This document shows positions 34,701-47,080 of a stretch of 64,000 bases of DNA, piece after piece. The notes beneath the pieces were generated by a model that had not been told where the DNA came from, made no database searches, and saw only the letters and a list, made by a program, of their open reading frames with translations. This DNA is from Corythucha ciliata (lineage: Eukaryota; Arthropoda; Insecta; Hemiptera; Tingidae). Numbering within the stretch: the first letter of the stretch is position 1; the number at the start of each line of letters is the position of its first letter. Where the stretch lies: positions 14,113,009 to 14,177,008 of the forward strand of contig CM075938.1 in the NCBI GenBank assembly GCA_038030265.1, read 5' to 3'. The position numbers and the translations under genes were made by a program.

Positions 34701-34823
34701 GTAATAGTCGAGTCGTGTTGGGACGCCTTCGTCAAAAGCCTCCCGTGTGACACGTGACCTCGCTATAAGGCCGATGGGGGAGGCGGCTAGAAGCATCCAA
34801 GTGACAAACGCCGCCACTGGCAT
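28719..34823 (-). CDS. Fibrillar procollagen alpha chain with VWC domain (clade A-like)
   Basis: A secreted procollagen chain for extracellular fibrils. It starts at 34823 with a signal peptide ([21 protein letters not shown]), then an acidic Tyr/Asp stretch and a linker. A VWC domain follows in exon 34428-34300 ([14 protein letters not shown] is its core). Next come an N-terminal telopeptide-like segment ending near 33840, a long Gly-X-Y helix from about 33840 to 29765 spread over many exons, a C-telopeptide, and a COLFI C-propeptide ending [17 protein letters not shown] (stop 28719-28721). The COLFI core [14 protein letters not shown] and [17 protein letters not shown] is clear. There is no TSPN/laminin-G module, so the layout is that of clade A chains. 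Introns are mostly 50-90 bp. The propeptide lacks the family's second and third cysteines: the sequence reads [15 protein letters not shown] and NEGEKRDS where Cys is usual. Confidence 0.93.
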
Positions 34824-36439
34824 GCCAAAATTTGTTTCAAATTTGACGGTGTTGACTTGCCGAAGCTCCAAACTTGAGTAGGCTTTCTGTCATTTAAGGA
34901 AGTCTCAAGAAAAAAAACGGGAAGAGGAACGAAACGAAATATCTGGAAATATCATTTTTTTGCCCTTTCCCTTTTTAGACGACCGCGGTGCCTTATTCAA
35001 AGAGATAGCATTGGTGGTGAGGGGTGGGGGGGGGTGCCCACGTGCCGTCTTTTATTTCGTTACACATAATTACAATGTTGACTGTTCACCAAAGTGTACG
35101 GCGGCTAATTTCTTTCGCTTTATTATTTAAAAAAAAAAAAAAAAAGGATGAGACTTTCGAATATTTAGGTGTTGCAATTCAATGTCACAAGTTCTTTCTG
35201 TGATGCCGGCAAAGTTCTGAAACAGACTATGTGAGCTTAAAATGAATAAAAAGTTCTACACTTTTATACACTGATATTTAAAATTATAAAACCTAAACGC
35301 ATGAATTACTGCTACTGCTAGTGAATTAATTTCTAAAATTGTGGAGAAAACGATGATTCACGGTTCACTGAGAACTTTGAAACACGGGATTGAGAAAAAT
35401 CTGTGTTGCTCATGTTCATAGGACAAGTCCCGGGCTAAAACAGAGAATTGACGTTAAATCACTTCAAAAATATAGAAAAATCGTCAATTTGAGGCTGAAA
35501 CTGAGAAAAGGCGCTACAATTGATAAGAAGTGTTAGAAGTTAAAGTATGAATTGGTAAAAAGTGTTAATTTCCCACTATAATTGAAGACAAAACAACAAT
35601 TCGTTGTATCTGAAGGAAATATCACGGATAAAATTGAAAAAATAAAATAAAATAATTGAAAAACTCCTGTTTCTTGTTAAAATTTAGAAATGGGTTTTGA
35701 GCGGTCCAGTAACACCGTGAAATTGATATTTTGGATGAGACAACATTGCCAAATTTCCCCGCCGTCTCAGAACTCTCTTTTTTCTGGTTCCCCACTTTCA
35801 TGCCCATTCGCACCTCATTGCAAAAGTGCTGCCTTCACGCTGAGCTTACGCTGCATATTCGCCCGAGGACTGCAGGGAGTGCGAGTCGTTGATGCGGGGA
35901 GGGGGGTCGCGTGTAAACTCTGTGATCCCAATGGTTTCCTGCGAATTGTGTTCTTCAGTTTTGTTTCTTGCTTTTAGCATGCTAGTTAGTCTATTGGCTC
36001 AAAGGCAGAAGAGCTTAGAAAAGATGGCTGAAGGGCTCAGAAGCGGCTTATATTGTATCACAGCCCAGGGCCGGATTTTGCTTTCTGTCGCCCCTGGGGC
36101 GATAACTTAATTTTGCCTCCCGTGCGACTATTCCGCCCCCTTCCTTCACTCAGCCATCACCCCCCAAGACTTGTGGGGTCAAGCAAGAAACGAGAGAATA
36201 AGATTCTACATGTATTATAGAGGAAAACTATGAAAACCTCAAGTTGACGGGGCCAACCCCCCAGCAAGACAAAATCTTGCCTTTCACTGATGAAATGGGA
36301 ATAGCTTTGGGGCTTATAGAACCACCAGACAATCATGAAAATTGCAAGTGCAATCAACAATCTATCTCGTTATGCTTTATTCTAGCCACGGATTTACGTT
36401 TTCACATATAAACGAGCGTGTGTCTTGTCTCATGACATT
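34824..36439. repeat. Region upstream of the collagen gene: repeats and a hAT-type terminus
   Basis: 34.82-35.1 kb should hold the collagen promoter; it includes a G-rich tract near 35020. About 35300-35690 is a diverged array of the GCTAAAATTGAGAAAAA family. CAGGGCCGGATTTTGC at about 36066 resembles a hAT-type terminus and matches, in reverse, CAGGGCCGGGTCTTGC at about 4302. I recognise no gene. Confidence 0.5.
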
Positions 36440-39400
36440 GGGGGTTAGGTCAGGGATGACCCATCACCCTCCAGCAGTCAGGTGGTAGTGCAAGAGATGG
36501 CCCGACACGTGCAAGTCTCAGGTTACCTGCCTCTCTGGCCGTTGGTTCCTGTCACTGGCCAGGTGACGCGAGTCACGGAGTGGACCTCGTGAAGGAGGAC
36601 ATTTTACTGGGTTGCAGTGAGAGGCTGGAAGCGTCCTGAAGAGGACGGAGTTTGCCCGAAGGCGAGGATCATCGCTCCTCGTGGGGGGTGGGGAGGTAAC
36701 GGAATAGGGTCGAGTGGGGAGGAGGAAAAAGAAAGAAGGGTTGCGAGGGGAGAGAGGACTAGCTCTCTTCCTCAGAATCGCTAGAGTCGACAGTAAGACA
36801 GGCAGAAGCAGCGCTGGGCGGGGGAACCCAGGACTCAAGGTGGCGACGTCGATTGGCCCAGGCTTGCGCAAAGCGGTTGAGGCGGGCTGACTGGAAGACA
36901 GTGTCCAGGCGTCGCTGCTCGGGATGGAAAATGAGGAGCGAGCATCCGCATAAATAATGAGCAGTTCCATAGTACGTGAGCGGCAGTTTACTCGACGGGG
37001 CCACCACAAGCAGGGCAGAGAGGGGATTCTTGTCGCCGAAAGAAGTGAAGCAGAAAATTGAAAGCGCAATGGCCGGAAACCAATTGAGTTACTGCGAAGG
37101 AGGGACTCCACCACGATGAGTCGATCACGAAGCTCAGTAAGGGGACCATCATATGCCGCGAGTTGGCCGGTCATGAAAAAGTGACGAAGAATGACGTGAT
37201 CGAGGTCCAGATCGATAGGGGGCACACCGCAGATTATCTGGATCACGAGGTGAGAGATAGTGTCATACATTTATTTTTTTTAATTTGACCAATTTTTTAT
37301 TATTTTTTTTATTATTTATTTATTTATTTATTATTATTAAATGTGCGCCAGCCCCCAGAAAGGTGTTCTTGTGTTGGGGCTGTAGTTCACTCGAACCAAC
37401 ATGTCTTTATCCATGCAACTTAACTCAGAGAGAGGAGAACTACAAATAAATAACACTCAAGTATAACAGACAAAAACAATAACAAAAATTCAACGCATAT
37501 TCTATGTCCAGGAACTAACTATCATATCACTTAATTTAAGGCTTAGAAGAAACTTACGAAATTTAAATTGACTAGGGAAATCACAGAAGTTGAACTTATT
37601 CTTTAAAGCTATTCTCAGGCCCGCAATATACGCATGGTTATAAAAGAGATAAGTGTTCACTTTCGGCAGTTTAACATTAGTCTGACATGCCAATCTCGTA
37701 TTATAACTGTGAAACAAATAATGCACATATTTAAATCTATACAAGAACATACAAACATTGAAAACATATAACTCTTTAACATTCATGACTCCCATCTCAT
37801 TAAACAGCGCTCTTGTAGGGTAATCCATTTTCTTGTGCGCAATAATCTTCAAAATTATCCTCTGTGCCACAAAAAGCCGATTTAATATATAATTATGAGT
37901 ATTTCCCCACGCCAGAATTCCATAATTTAGCAACGACTGGCAGAGAGCATAGTAACCATTTTCATCATTTTTAAAACTAAGAAGCCTCGCAATACAGAAA
38001 TTGCGTAAAACAACTTCCTTATTCTTCCAGTTAATCTCTTAATATGGTCCTCATAGCTCAACTTATAATCAATAATAACTCCAAGATATTTCACTCTATT
38101 TACAAATTTCAACAAAAAAAAAATCAGAATAATCAGTACAATTTCCACTGCAGCTTGTAGAATGATTCTGTAAAGACGAATTTAGCTGTATCGCGTTGAC
38201 TATCAATCCATTACAAAATAGAACCAAGCAAGTCTTCGCTAAATTAACGGACAAAAAATTAGAATCGAGCCATTTCTTTATAAATTTAAAATCATTTTTT
38301 ATATTAGTCCTCAAACTATTGAGATCTTCATGTGCAAAAAGGAAAGCCGTATTATCCGCAAAACAGAAAGCACTACCCGTCAAATCAAGTCTTAATAAGT
38401 TATTGACAAACAGCAAGAATAGTAACGGACCTAATACTGTCCCTTGTGGTACTCCACAATCATTAGTCTTTTCAGGGCTGACGCTTTCGTTCACCCTTAC
38501 CTTTAGCTTTCTGCTTGTAATATACGATTCAATGAGTTTGTTAGCGATCCCCCTTATGCCACAGCACTCCATTTTCATTAACAAAGACTAATGGTCCACC
38601 GTGTCGAAGGCCTTCTGTATGTCAATGAAAAGACCCACCACATGATTCCCCTTATCTAGATTTTCCGATATAAACTTCGTCGCCTCAAACAAGGCATTAT
38701 TGGTGGATAGCCCTTCCCTAAAACCATAATACTTCTCGGATAATATTTTATGCTTCCCTAAGAATGACAACAGTCTCCGTTTGATACAATATCTTAGCTT
38801 TAGAAACTCCCCCGCCATCAGAAACATTTATTTCCTCCTTTTTTTTCCTTTCCAGCACTTATTATCTTTTCCTTAAGCTCTATCCCCCTCATCTTAACAA
38901 TAACAACGCTCTTCTTATCTCTATTTTTATTACGAATTCTAAAAGCAGATGCATTGTCCCCTTTAGTTAAATCAATTTCCAATTGTTTGGACACATTTTC
39001 AACTTCTAAAGAAACATTTTCCTCTTTTTTTCCGGGATCCCGTGAAATTCAACGTCACAATTTAAAGCTTGCTGCTCAAGAAAATTTACCCTAAAATTGA
39101 GCTCTTCAGTACATTTAACAAGATTAACATTTAAATTTCTCAACTCGTAATTCTCCTTTTTAACTGCATTCAGCTCCAACTCCAAGTCTTTCATTTTAGA
39201 AGAAAAATCGTCCACTTTTTAGCACTACAGTAGCCAATTGCCTTTTCAAATTCCACCATTTTTTCCGTGCACTTGGATAGTTTCTCTAATTTCTGGACAT
39301 CACTTATTTGTAACTTCTTATATTCCGTTCCAGTTATTTCGACTTGCGAATTTTCATCAGATTCTTCGCCTTCACTACCACTCAAATTTTCATATTGTGA

Positions 39401-40790
39401 CTTCATTGACTTACAGCTATTACAATTCCATTTTAACTTTCTCTGTCCCATTTTTTTGAAGTTCTAAATTGATCGAACATTAGTACAGATGGGATGGAAG
39501 GCCGCTTTCACACTTAACACAACATAGGGTTCTGTTTGGGGATAAAGGTTCCCCGCACTTTGCGCACACCATTTCAGTAGTATATGCGGGGCGCAAGCAG
39601 AGCAGCGCATCACGCTGTAAAGTCCGAAGTCGGGCACTATCACGCGCAGAGGGGCGCCGCCACCAGACCGGAGCTCCATAGTGGACGATAGCCAGAAAGA
39701 TAGATTGATAGTATATAGGCGCCGATACCACGAAGTTGGGCGAACAGTTTATGAACTCTGGCGCGTAGAGCGTCGATGTGCGGACCGGGCTTATAAGGCG
39801 CGATGTGAGGTGGACGCCGAGGTATTTGACGGCTGACGAGAAGGGTGTAACGTCGTGATTGCCGAAGAGCCGGAAGCTCCGAGAGCGGATGGTGGTGGAG
39901 GCGCGCCAGAGTAGCATCTGAGTTTTTTGAGGTGCTAGGGAGAGTGGGTTAAGTCGGCACTAGCGCGCGATGATTGACGTGGCGCGACGGACTTCGCGGC
40001 GAACATCGTCGTGGTAGCGAGCCGAGATGACGATCACCAGGTCATCGACGTAGCAATTGGCGTGAATGGTGAATCCCTCGCGCTGCAGGAGGTGCAGTAA
40101 GGGGTCGATGTGGAGGTCCCATATAGCAGGGAAGCCTGGGGAGACCCTTGCGGGCAGCCTGCGGTGACAGGAGCTGTAGCTCGTTGGCATCCGCTCCCGA
40201 GGGTGGCCTGTCGGCCGTCAAAGTAGCTCACTACCAGTTGAAATATGATGGATGGTGGGCGAAGGTCCCGTAGGGAGGAGAGTACCCGAGTGTCGGTGTC
40301 AAACGCGCCTTTGATGTCGTACACCAGGGATATTACAATGTTTTCCGTCGCGGAGACGACAAAGTGAAGAAGGGTCTCGATGGCTTGTACCGAGTTCCTA
40401 TCTGGTACGCTTCCGAATTGATGGTGGTGAAGCGTCGGAAGGATGATTGGACGAGGAGTCTGGAGTATCAAATACCCCAAAATCCTGCCCTCAGTGTCAC
40501 CAATTCTGAGGGGTCGAATAGAGGAGGGCTCAGGAGAAGGAGAGGTGCGAGACTCGCCTTTCGGAATAAAGACAACGCGGAAAATGACCTAACAATAGGC
40601 TGGACGAAGAGCGTGATGGCTATACATGGGGGAGGTGGTGGAACGATTCGGCGTAGAAGCGCCACGTGGAGCGTTTCGCACGTTGAATTTCAGCTTTGAG
40701 GGCGCGGCGCGAGCGAACGTAACATTCCCGTAAGAGGTCGCAATCAGAGGGACGAGCGCGGGTTACATTCACATATAACCATAAAATAAC
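36440..40790 (-). mobile_element. Decayed non-LTR retrotransposon A (R1/Jockey-like), interrupted by element B
   Basis: Outer element, on the minus strand, in two parts: about 40790-39570 and 37272-36440. Visible in order: the pre-RT segment LRECYVRSRRALKAEIQRAK, RT blocks FGSVPDRNSVQAIETLL and YDIKGAFDT, CPQGSPQAS, YVDDLVIVI with both catalytic Asp, and YLGVHLT. After the insertion come YDTISHLVIQIICGVPPIDLDLDH and a C-terminal zinc motif CPACGG...HVLWNC. At least two frameshifts and an in-frame stop (in CGGPVE*) make it inactive. Endonuclease and ORF1 are absent, so it is 5'-truncated. The right end is not marked by a tail that I can see. Clade is inferred from motif style only. Confidence 0.8.
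37273..39569 (-). mobile_element. Nested non-LTR retrotransposon B (CR1/Jockey-like), internally deleted
   Basis: Inserted into element A with a 5-bp duplication AAATG (39570-39574 and 37268-37272). It reads, on the minus strand, a zinc-finger-like start (CAKCGEPLSPN...CCVKC), a coiled coil (39215-39006), the ORF1 RNA-binding part (QLEIDLTKGDNASAFRIRN), then jumps directly into the middle of the RT (KHKILSEKYYGFREGLST). Endonuclease and the RT N-terminus are missing. RT blocks FIDIQKAFDTVDH and VPQGTVLGPLLF are intact, but the catalytic box reads FADN, not FADD. The 3' part (LLNYGILAWGNT...) runs to a stop near 37502, then a tail of (TAAA)n-type repeats at 37300-37333. Non-functional. Confidence 0.85.
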
Positions 40791-42896
40791 GTTTTTATAA
40801 CCCGCGAATAATAATTTGTCTTGATCTTAGCCGCGATGTGTAGCCCTATTTCACAATTTTATCCGCGAATTGGCGTATCTCTCAATTTTATACGCTAATT
40901 AACGATTTTTCTCAATTTCGGCCACGAATTAGCGTTTTTCTTCATTTTTGTCACGAAAAGGCGATTCATTTCAATTTTAACAGTAAATCAGCGCTATTTC
41001 TCAACTTTAGCCGCTATATCAGCGTTTTCCCCCCGCGAAATAGGTATTTTTCTCAATTTTGGCCATGAATTGGCGTTTTCCTTAATTTTAGCTGTGAATT
41101 AGAAGTTTTTGCATTTTTAGCAGTGACCCCATCCGTGAATTACTGGGTTTTCTTCTATTTGAGCCGCGAAAGTGAGCGTTTTTCTCAAAAGCCGTGTGTC
41201 TGCTATTTTCCTCATTGTTATCCACGAATTAGCGACTTCTTCCACATTTTGATTTCGAATTAGCTATATATCTCAATTTTATCCGCGAATAGGCAATTTT
41301 CCTCTTTTTTAGCCACCAATGGGCGATTTTTTAAATTTACATATCCCGAATCAGCGCTTTTCCTCCATTTTCATTTCAGTTCTCAGTCAGGAGGGCAGAC
41401 CTCCTCGCACCTTCGGAAAGCTTAAAATGGAAAAATGACGATTTCTAGGTTTAATGATCTGGATGTAGAATCGTGAAAAGAGGATTTATTTGGGGGGCAG
41501 TGATTTGGCTCCTGCCAATGAATTTCATTCCATCCGATCAGGAGAATATAGAACAAATTTGTAGTTACCCAGAGTAGTTTTTGTGGCTAAATATTCGACT
41601 TAGCCGAATCGTCGATTTGTGTACTTTCGGGAATATAGTCCATCCCCACCAGGTGACCAAGATGAATGGGATAACAATAATGTCAAAGTCCTACTTTTGA
41701 GTCATTGAGTGTGTCAAACCTGTCGCCGCTAGAACCCTTCTGTCAAGAAGAGGGACTAGCCAAGAACGGTGGCATCAGAAGTGGAACCGGTTCAACGGTT
41801 TGTCTGAATGGCTCGTTTGTACCGTCAGATTACCGGAGATACGCGGTTCCGTCCAATTTTAAATTTTGCCCATTTTTGCCTAACCCGCCGAGGGCTAAAA
41901 TGGGCGATTTTCAGGTACATTTTTACCAGCCCCTACCAAAAAGGCGTCCATAAGGGGTCGTCGCGTCGCCGAAAAAAGTCGCACGTTTTTCCTTTTCGTT
42001 GATTTTTTTTATGATTTTTCTCGACTCCAGAGTATCCTATCGAAGTCCATATGTGCAGTTCGTTTCTTCGAGCAGGCTTACGGACAAGTCTACGTCTCAA
42101 ATTGAGAAAAACCGCCGATGCCCAGTGTCTGGCTGTCTTCTGTGGAACCATAACCCTCAAATTTGGTCATTTGGACAAGCCGTCTTTATGAGGAGCCTCG
42201 TAGAGATTTCCGCCCCGGGGCCCGATAGGTGTATAGGTCCACCACGGATCCCGAGTACATGTGGGTCCCTCGGGCGGCGCACAATTTGATGAGAAATGCG
42301 GCTAGTATCCACTAAAACCCCAACCAGGTACCCAAAAATGACAGTATTTTGCGTTGTCATCGGTATAAGCCGATTCCTGAGCGACCAATCAGGCAGCCTC
42401 CCCCCCGCTCCTGGTGTGTCCTAAGAAGGTGTTCTAAAGGCAGTAAAAATGCCCTGAAACGATACTGGAAGGCATTTTATTTTGGTTTTAGTAAGTAAAT
42501 TACACCAAGTGCATAACACATTATAAATAAAAAGAAAAGAAAGAGAAAGAGAACGTAGAAAAGGCACACACACGTTTTAATTAAAGGACAATAATTACTT
42601 TAATAAATTATAAAACATCAGGTCACTTAATTACAGTAGTAAAAATGACACCATTGTAAGGTCATGACGGTTTAGGTTTTAGAAAAATACCAACTTTATG
42701 GGCAATAGTTGAAGCATACACTAATTAGCATAAACTCTATTTTTGTATAAAAACATAAATTTGTTTTTAAAATTCAGCACCAATTTAGCGTTGAACAAAT
42801 GAGGAAGATTTGATTTTTTTTTCTTTACGTCCAACTTGAAGCGAAAAAATTTGGAAATTGTGCTTTTTTTTAGGCAGTGAACCGTTTTTTTTTTTC
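40791..42896. repeat. Repeat array (40.8-41.4 kb) and calpain 3' flank
   Basis: 40800-41380 holds about 20 diverged units of the CTCAATTTTAGCCGCGAATT family. From 41400 to 42430 there is mixed sequence with one reversed copy of the short dispersed repeat (about 42185-42250, GAGGCCCC/GGGGCCCGATAGG type). From 42430 to 42896 the DNA is very AT-rich and would include the calpain 3' untranslated region. No gene recognised. Confidence 0.55.
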
Positions 42897-45800
42897 TTAA
42901 GAGTAAAGCGTATTTTCGATCCATTCTTCCAGGGTGAATTCCGCCTTGTTCGTGCTCTTGGGATCTCGGTCCCTAAATAGTTCTGAAAAATAATAGTGAG
43001 GGGGGGGGGGTCAAAAATCGCGTTCCGGATGACTAGAAACGAAGCTCGTTTACCGATCATTGATTTGAGTCTGACGGCGCACATCATGAAATCATCGAAA
43101 GCGATGCGACCGTCTTTGGCACCGTAGCGATGGCAGAGAATGTTTAAAACGTGATTGTTGAGACGGTAACCGGCTGAGTTGAGAGCTTGTCGAAGTTCGA
43201 ACGCACTCAAATAGCCGGAATTTGATTGATCGTAGAGTTTGAAAACGGTCTGTGGGTGAAGAAGAGAGTGGACAGGGGGGGGGGTCATTTGTTATTGACT
43301 GAGAGGACTTCAGGTGAGGGATTGTTTTACCTTCCAGTGTTTGATATTCGTCCAAAGCTGTTTAAACTCGTCGAAACCCAATTTACCCGAACGATCGACG
43401 TCCATCATGGCGATCATACTTCGACAAACGTCTTTCGAGAACCCTCCTTGCGTCACTTCTACCAAAAATACAGCAAGGATTACAAAAAGAAAACATTTTA
43501 AACTCGCCTTCTTAAAAATAGAATGTCATGAATGTCATTTTCGTGTATCTAGTGTCACATGTTGATTACTGATTAACAAAAACGAAACAGAAACGTATAA
43601 ACAGTTAGTATGACAGCTTACCAAGGGCAGAGGCACACGGGGTGTCACGTAAGAAAGCTCCGCAGAAAAGAGATAGAAATCCAGTGACAGGGTTGGTTTC
43701 GCCTCTCGGCACGTCTATCATAACACATAAGTTAATGCTACACTCTCTGGTTAAATTTCACACAGGGAAAAAAAATTATAAAATCGAGGTTTGTATGCTT
43801 GTGGGATGGAATGCAAAGCAGACCAAGTGCACGGATTTTTACTATCACGAGGAGCAATAAAGAAATGAAAAACAACAAGGCGAGCTATGCTGTGCACACT
43901 GAGCAATAACAATGTACACGTACGAGGCAAAGATATAAATTGGATAAGTTAGTCCACTGAAGCACTTAAATGAAGAAAATATCTGAACTGTATGCACGCT
44001 GAGTTACTTCGTGTGCATAGTAACACGATTACGTGACAAACGAGTGTTGAATGTTCATAAAATGAAAATTTTTGAGCTGTGAAAATAAGTGACGAACTGT
44101 ATTTATATTTTGGAGTGAACTTAGGGGGGGGGGGGAGATACCGCCGGAAAACGCAAAAACAATAATTTACCATTCCTCATGGCGTAGTCAAGAATTTCCT
44201 TTAGTTCGACCCAATCCACTTCTTCATCGTCACCGGCGAGTTTTTTGAAAAACTCTCTGACGCGATCGTTTTTCTTTTCCTCCTCTTCTTTCACTTCATC
44301 CTCAGCGTCGATTACCTGGAAAATGTCAATTTCATTAGTCAATTGCTTGAAATTCGTTGATAGTAGACGTTACCCTTGTGTCAATATCGCCCGTGCCCAC
44401 TTCTTCGTCGTTTTCACTGTTGGACAAGGGGTAAACATAGACGTTAATCTGTGTTAGACCAATGAGAGAGTGAGTGAGAGAGAAAGATACTCACTGCATG
44501 TGATTAGCCTTTTCAGTGAATACCCTCAACAGGTATTCACCTTCTTCGTTAGGATCAAATGTCGACGGGACGATCACATAAGTCCCAGGCGGTAATTTGA
44601 AACGGCTCGTCACTTCTCGAAGATTTATGAACGTGGGCGACCGTCCGACCGAGGCGTTGTATTTGAAAAATTCCATAGGGAGGGGCTTAGGCATTTTATC
44701 GGGCTCTTCAATCTGTAACAGTCGGAAATTCAGATTTGGGCGTTGATGAGCGGGTGTTAAGGGAAACGTACGTTATATATGGCGAAACCGATCGTTAAAC
44801 ATTCCGCTCCCATTTTACGCTGGGCCCTTCTATTTTTCTGCATGAGGGCGACCAAAATTGTACACTTGTTGTCCTCGTCGTCTTCATCAGGATCATTCAG
44901 TTCAACAACGTATTGAGGATTGTGCCAGAACGTCTCTGTTACAATTTTTATTTGTTATTTTCAAGTTTGAAAATGAGGGACGTATGGCTCTGCTCACCCA
45001 AATAATTTCGGCACCCTCCAGCAGTGACACCACGTACCCATTCACCTTCGAACACGCTCATTTCCCACTTTTTTTTGTCTTCAGCAGACAGTTCCTTCTC
45101 ACTAAGTGAGTCGGGATTTAAATTACAAATTTCCACTCTGCTGAAATATTTGATGAAATCCCGGAATGACATCCAAAACTCTCCGTCGTTTTCAAACACG
45201 AGTCCCAGTTCTTGTTTCTTGTCTTCGCCTATAAACCTCCACTCTGCAGATCTAATATTACCCCCCCCCCCATCGTTTAGTACGATAAAATCAACACAAA
45301 TTTAATCTAATTTACTTGTCGCTCCAGGGACCATTCCATTCAGCTTCGTTACCCCAAGGATTTCTCAAACGAAGCAGAGGAATTTTCCCCGACGTATTCG
45401 GCGTTGTTATGTCGACGTACTGTACCCTGGTGATGCTGTAAGCGTGCCCTTTAACGAGACCCTCCGACGTTCTTGCTTCTAATTCGTTTGGGTCTGCCTA
45501 TTGACGGTGAAGTGAATTAAGCGAGTGTGTGAAGAGGGGGAGGGGAGGGGAGGGACTTACCTCGATACTGCTAGCCATAAGAGAGTTTCTTTCGAAAGCT
45601 TTGAGCATGATACTGAAGAGATTCGAAGGGGCCTCATTGAGGACGTACATTTCAGAGAGACCACCGGTGAAATCTTCCAGAGCTTCGACTGTTGTCCCAC
45701 CTTTGAGGGCTTCATAGGACCCGTGGAGTCTACAAAAAGTGACACGGTTTAGTCACAAAGGTCTTAAAAATGTAACACGTGGCAATAAAGAGGGGGGGGG

Positions 45801-46447
45801 GTTGTACTTTGCGTAGGCTTTCTCTAATAAGGCACTCCAAAACTCGTTAGGAGTTGACGAACTAAGGAATATCAGCTCTCCGTTGTAAGTTGGCAGACGG
45901 TCATCCACTACAATGTCCACCCATCGACCGTACTGCCAAAACCTGCGAAATAAAGAGTGAAATCGTTACAGTGTGCTTGGGGGGGGGGACGGGGAAATGA
46001 ACGAACCTGAAATGAAAAATGCCGGCGTATTGATCTTTAAAGTTTTGATCACTTGGCACGACTTGTTGAAACAATTTGTCGGAGAGTGTGAGATTCGCCA
46101 TAGCGGCTAAGAGCCAACAGTCGCCCAATTCGCCTTGACGTACGTCAAACCTGCTGGCTCCTTCAACGAACAGCCTCGGATCTTCAACGATTTCCTTTTT
46201 GTTTAAATACAAAATAGTATCAAAATTTTAATTGATTTTTTCATGTTACTGACATTGTCACACTCACCATGGGCCTTTTCCATTCGAACGATCGTGGAGG
46301 CGACCGGCTGAAAAATAGCGACGAGTCATTCGCCGGAAATTCGGGGTCCTCGAAAAGCTCGCCTCGAGCCAGCAGGTCGCTTCGGATTTTATTGAAGTCT
46401 TGGACATTTTCACTCTTGGGTCGAAATCCTGAGCCACGTTCTCCAAG
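42897..46447 (-). CDS. Classical calpain, calcium-dependent cysteine protease (N-terminal exon missing)
   Basis: Intracellular Ca2+-activated protease. About 14 exons are visible on the minus strand, starting at an internal exon 46447-46268 and ending at the stop at 42897. The catalytic triad is complete: Cys in [12 protein letters not shown] (about 46118), His in [13 protein letters not shown] and Asn in [15 protein letters not shown]. Then follow the C2-like (CBSW) domain (AGGCRNYL...[17 protein letters not shown]) and a penta-EF-hand domain ([41 protein letters not shown], ending EWIENTLYS). The layout is that of typical calpains (Drosophila CalpA/B, vertebrate CAPN1/2/3/9); an acidic linker [11 protein letters not shown] precedes the EF-hands. 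The first exon has an acceptor (TTTAG) and so needs an upstream exon, which I could not find. Several short introns carry runs of 10-12 identical G or C. Confidence 0.93.
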
Positions 46448-47080
46448 CTAAACAATAGATAAAGATAAATAAATAAGAGTTTCCTGATTACACAATTAGG
46501 ACTAATTAACTGTATGTTCGAAAGAGACCTTGAATATCCAAAAAATCGGATTTTAGGGGAAAAATAGCTTTTGTCTCACTAAATAAACGGCCAAGGATGG
46601 TGTGCCTTTCCCTCATTATTGTACTTCAAGAAAATCTCAACCCACAATTTAGCCCCCTCCCCACCATAAACAGGCAATTTTGGTCCCAGATACGTCAATA
46701 TAGTCAAATAAAACAAAGTTCGTCCACCAGAATCTCACATAAAATGGTGATTCCCCTCCAAAGGAATTCCTTCCCCAGTGAAACAACTAAAGAAACCCTG
46801 GAATCTGACTTAACAGCGAATAATCTGTCGCAGGGGGGGGGGGGATGTTTATTGTATTTTCTACTAACTAGTATTGGCTGAAACCTACAGCCTCTGAAAC
46901 TGATCGTTCGATACTGTATCGGATGCCTGGAGTTTGGAAAAGATCAGGGGCCAGGACCAATGAACTGCGCAGACTCCGCGCATGATCAGACCGGCGCTTC
47001 GTTGACCAACGAACTCGAGTCTCGCTAATTTTGATCACGATACACGAGCATGGTGACATGGGTGAAACCAATAAGATGCG
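46448..47080. other. Calpain 5' flank or first intron, no exon recognised
   Basis: The missing calpain N-terminal exon should lie upstream of 46447, but no frame here has a start codon and donor that reads convincingly into the first visible exon. A run of 12 G lies at 46833-46844. Confidence 0.35.

Noticed and set aside
36518..37270. Long minus-strand open frame read as a 250-residue protein
   Set aside because: Only its first part (to the SLLS segment) is the continuation of element A; after a frameshift the real reading (CPACGG...HVLWNC) is in another frame. It is not an independent gene.
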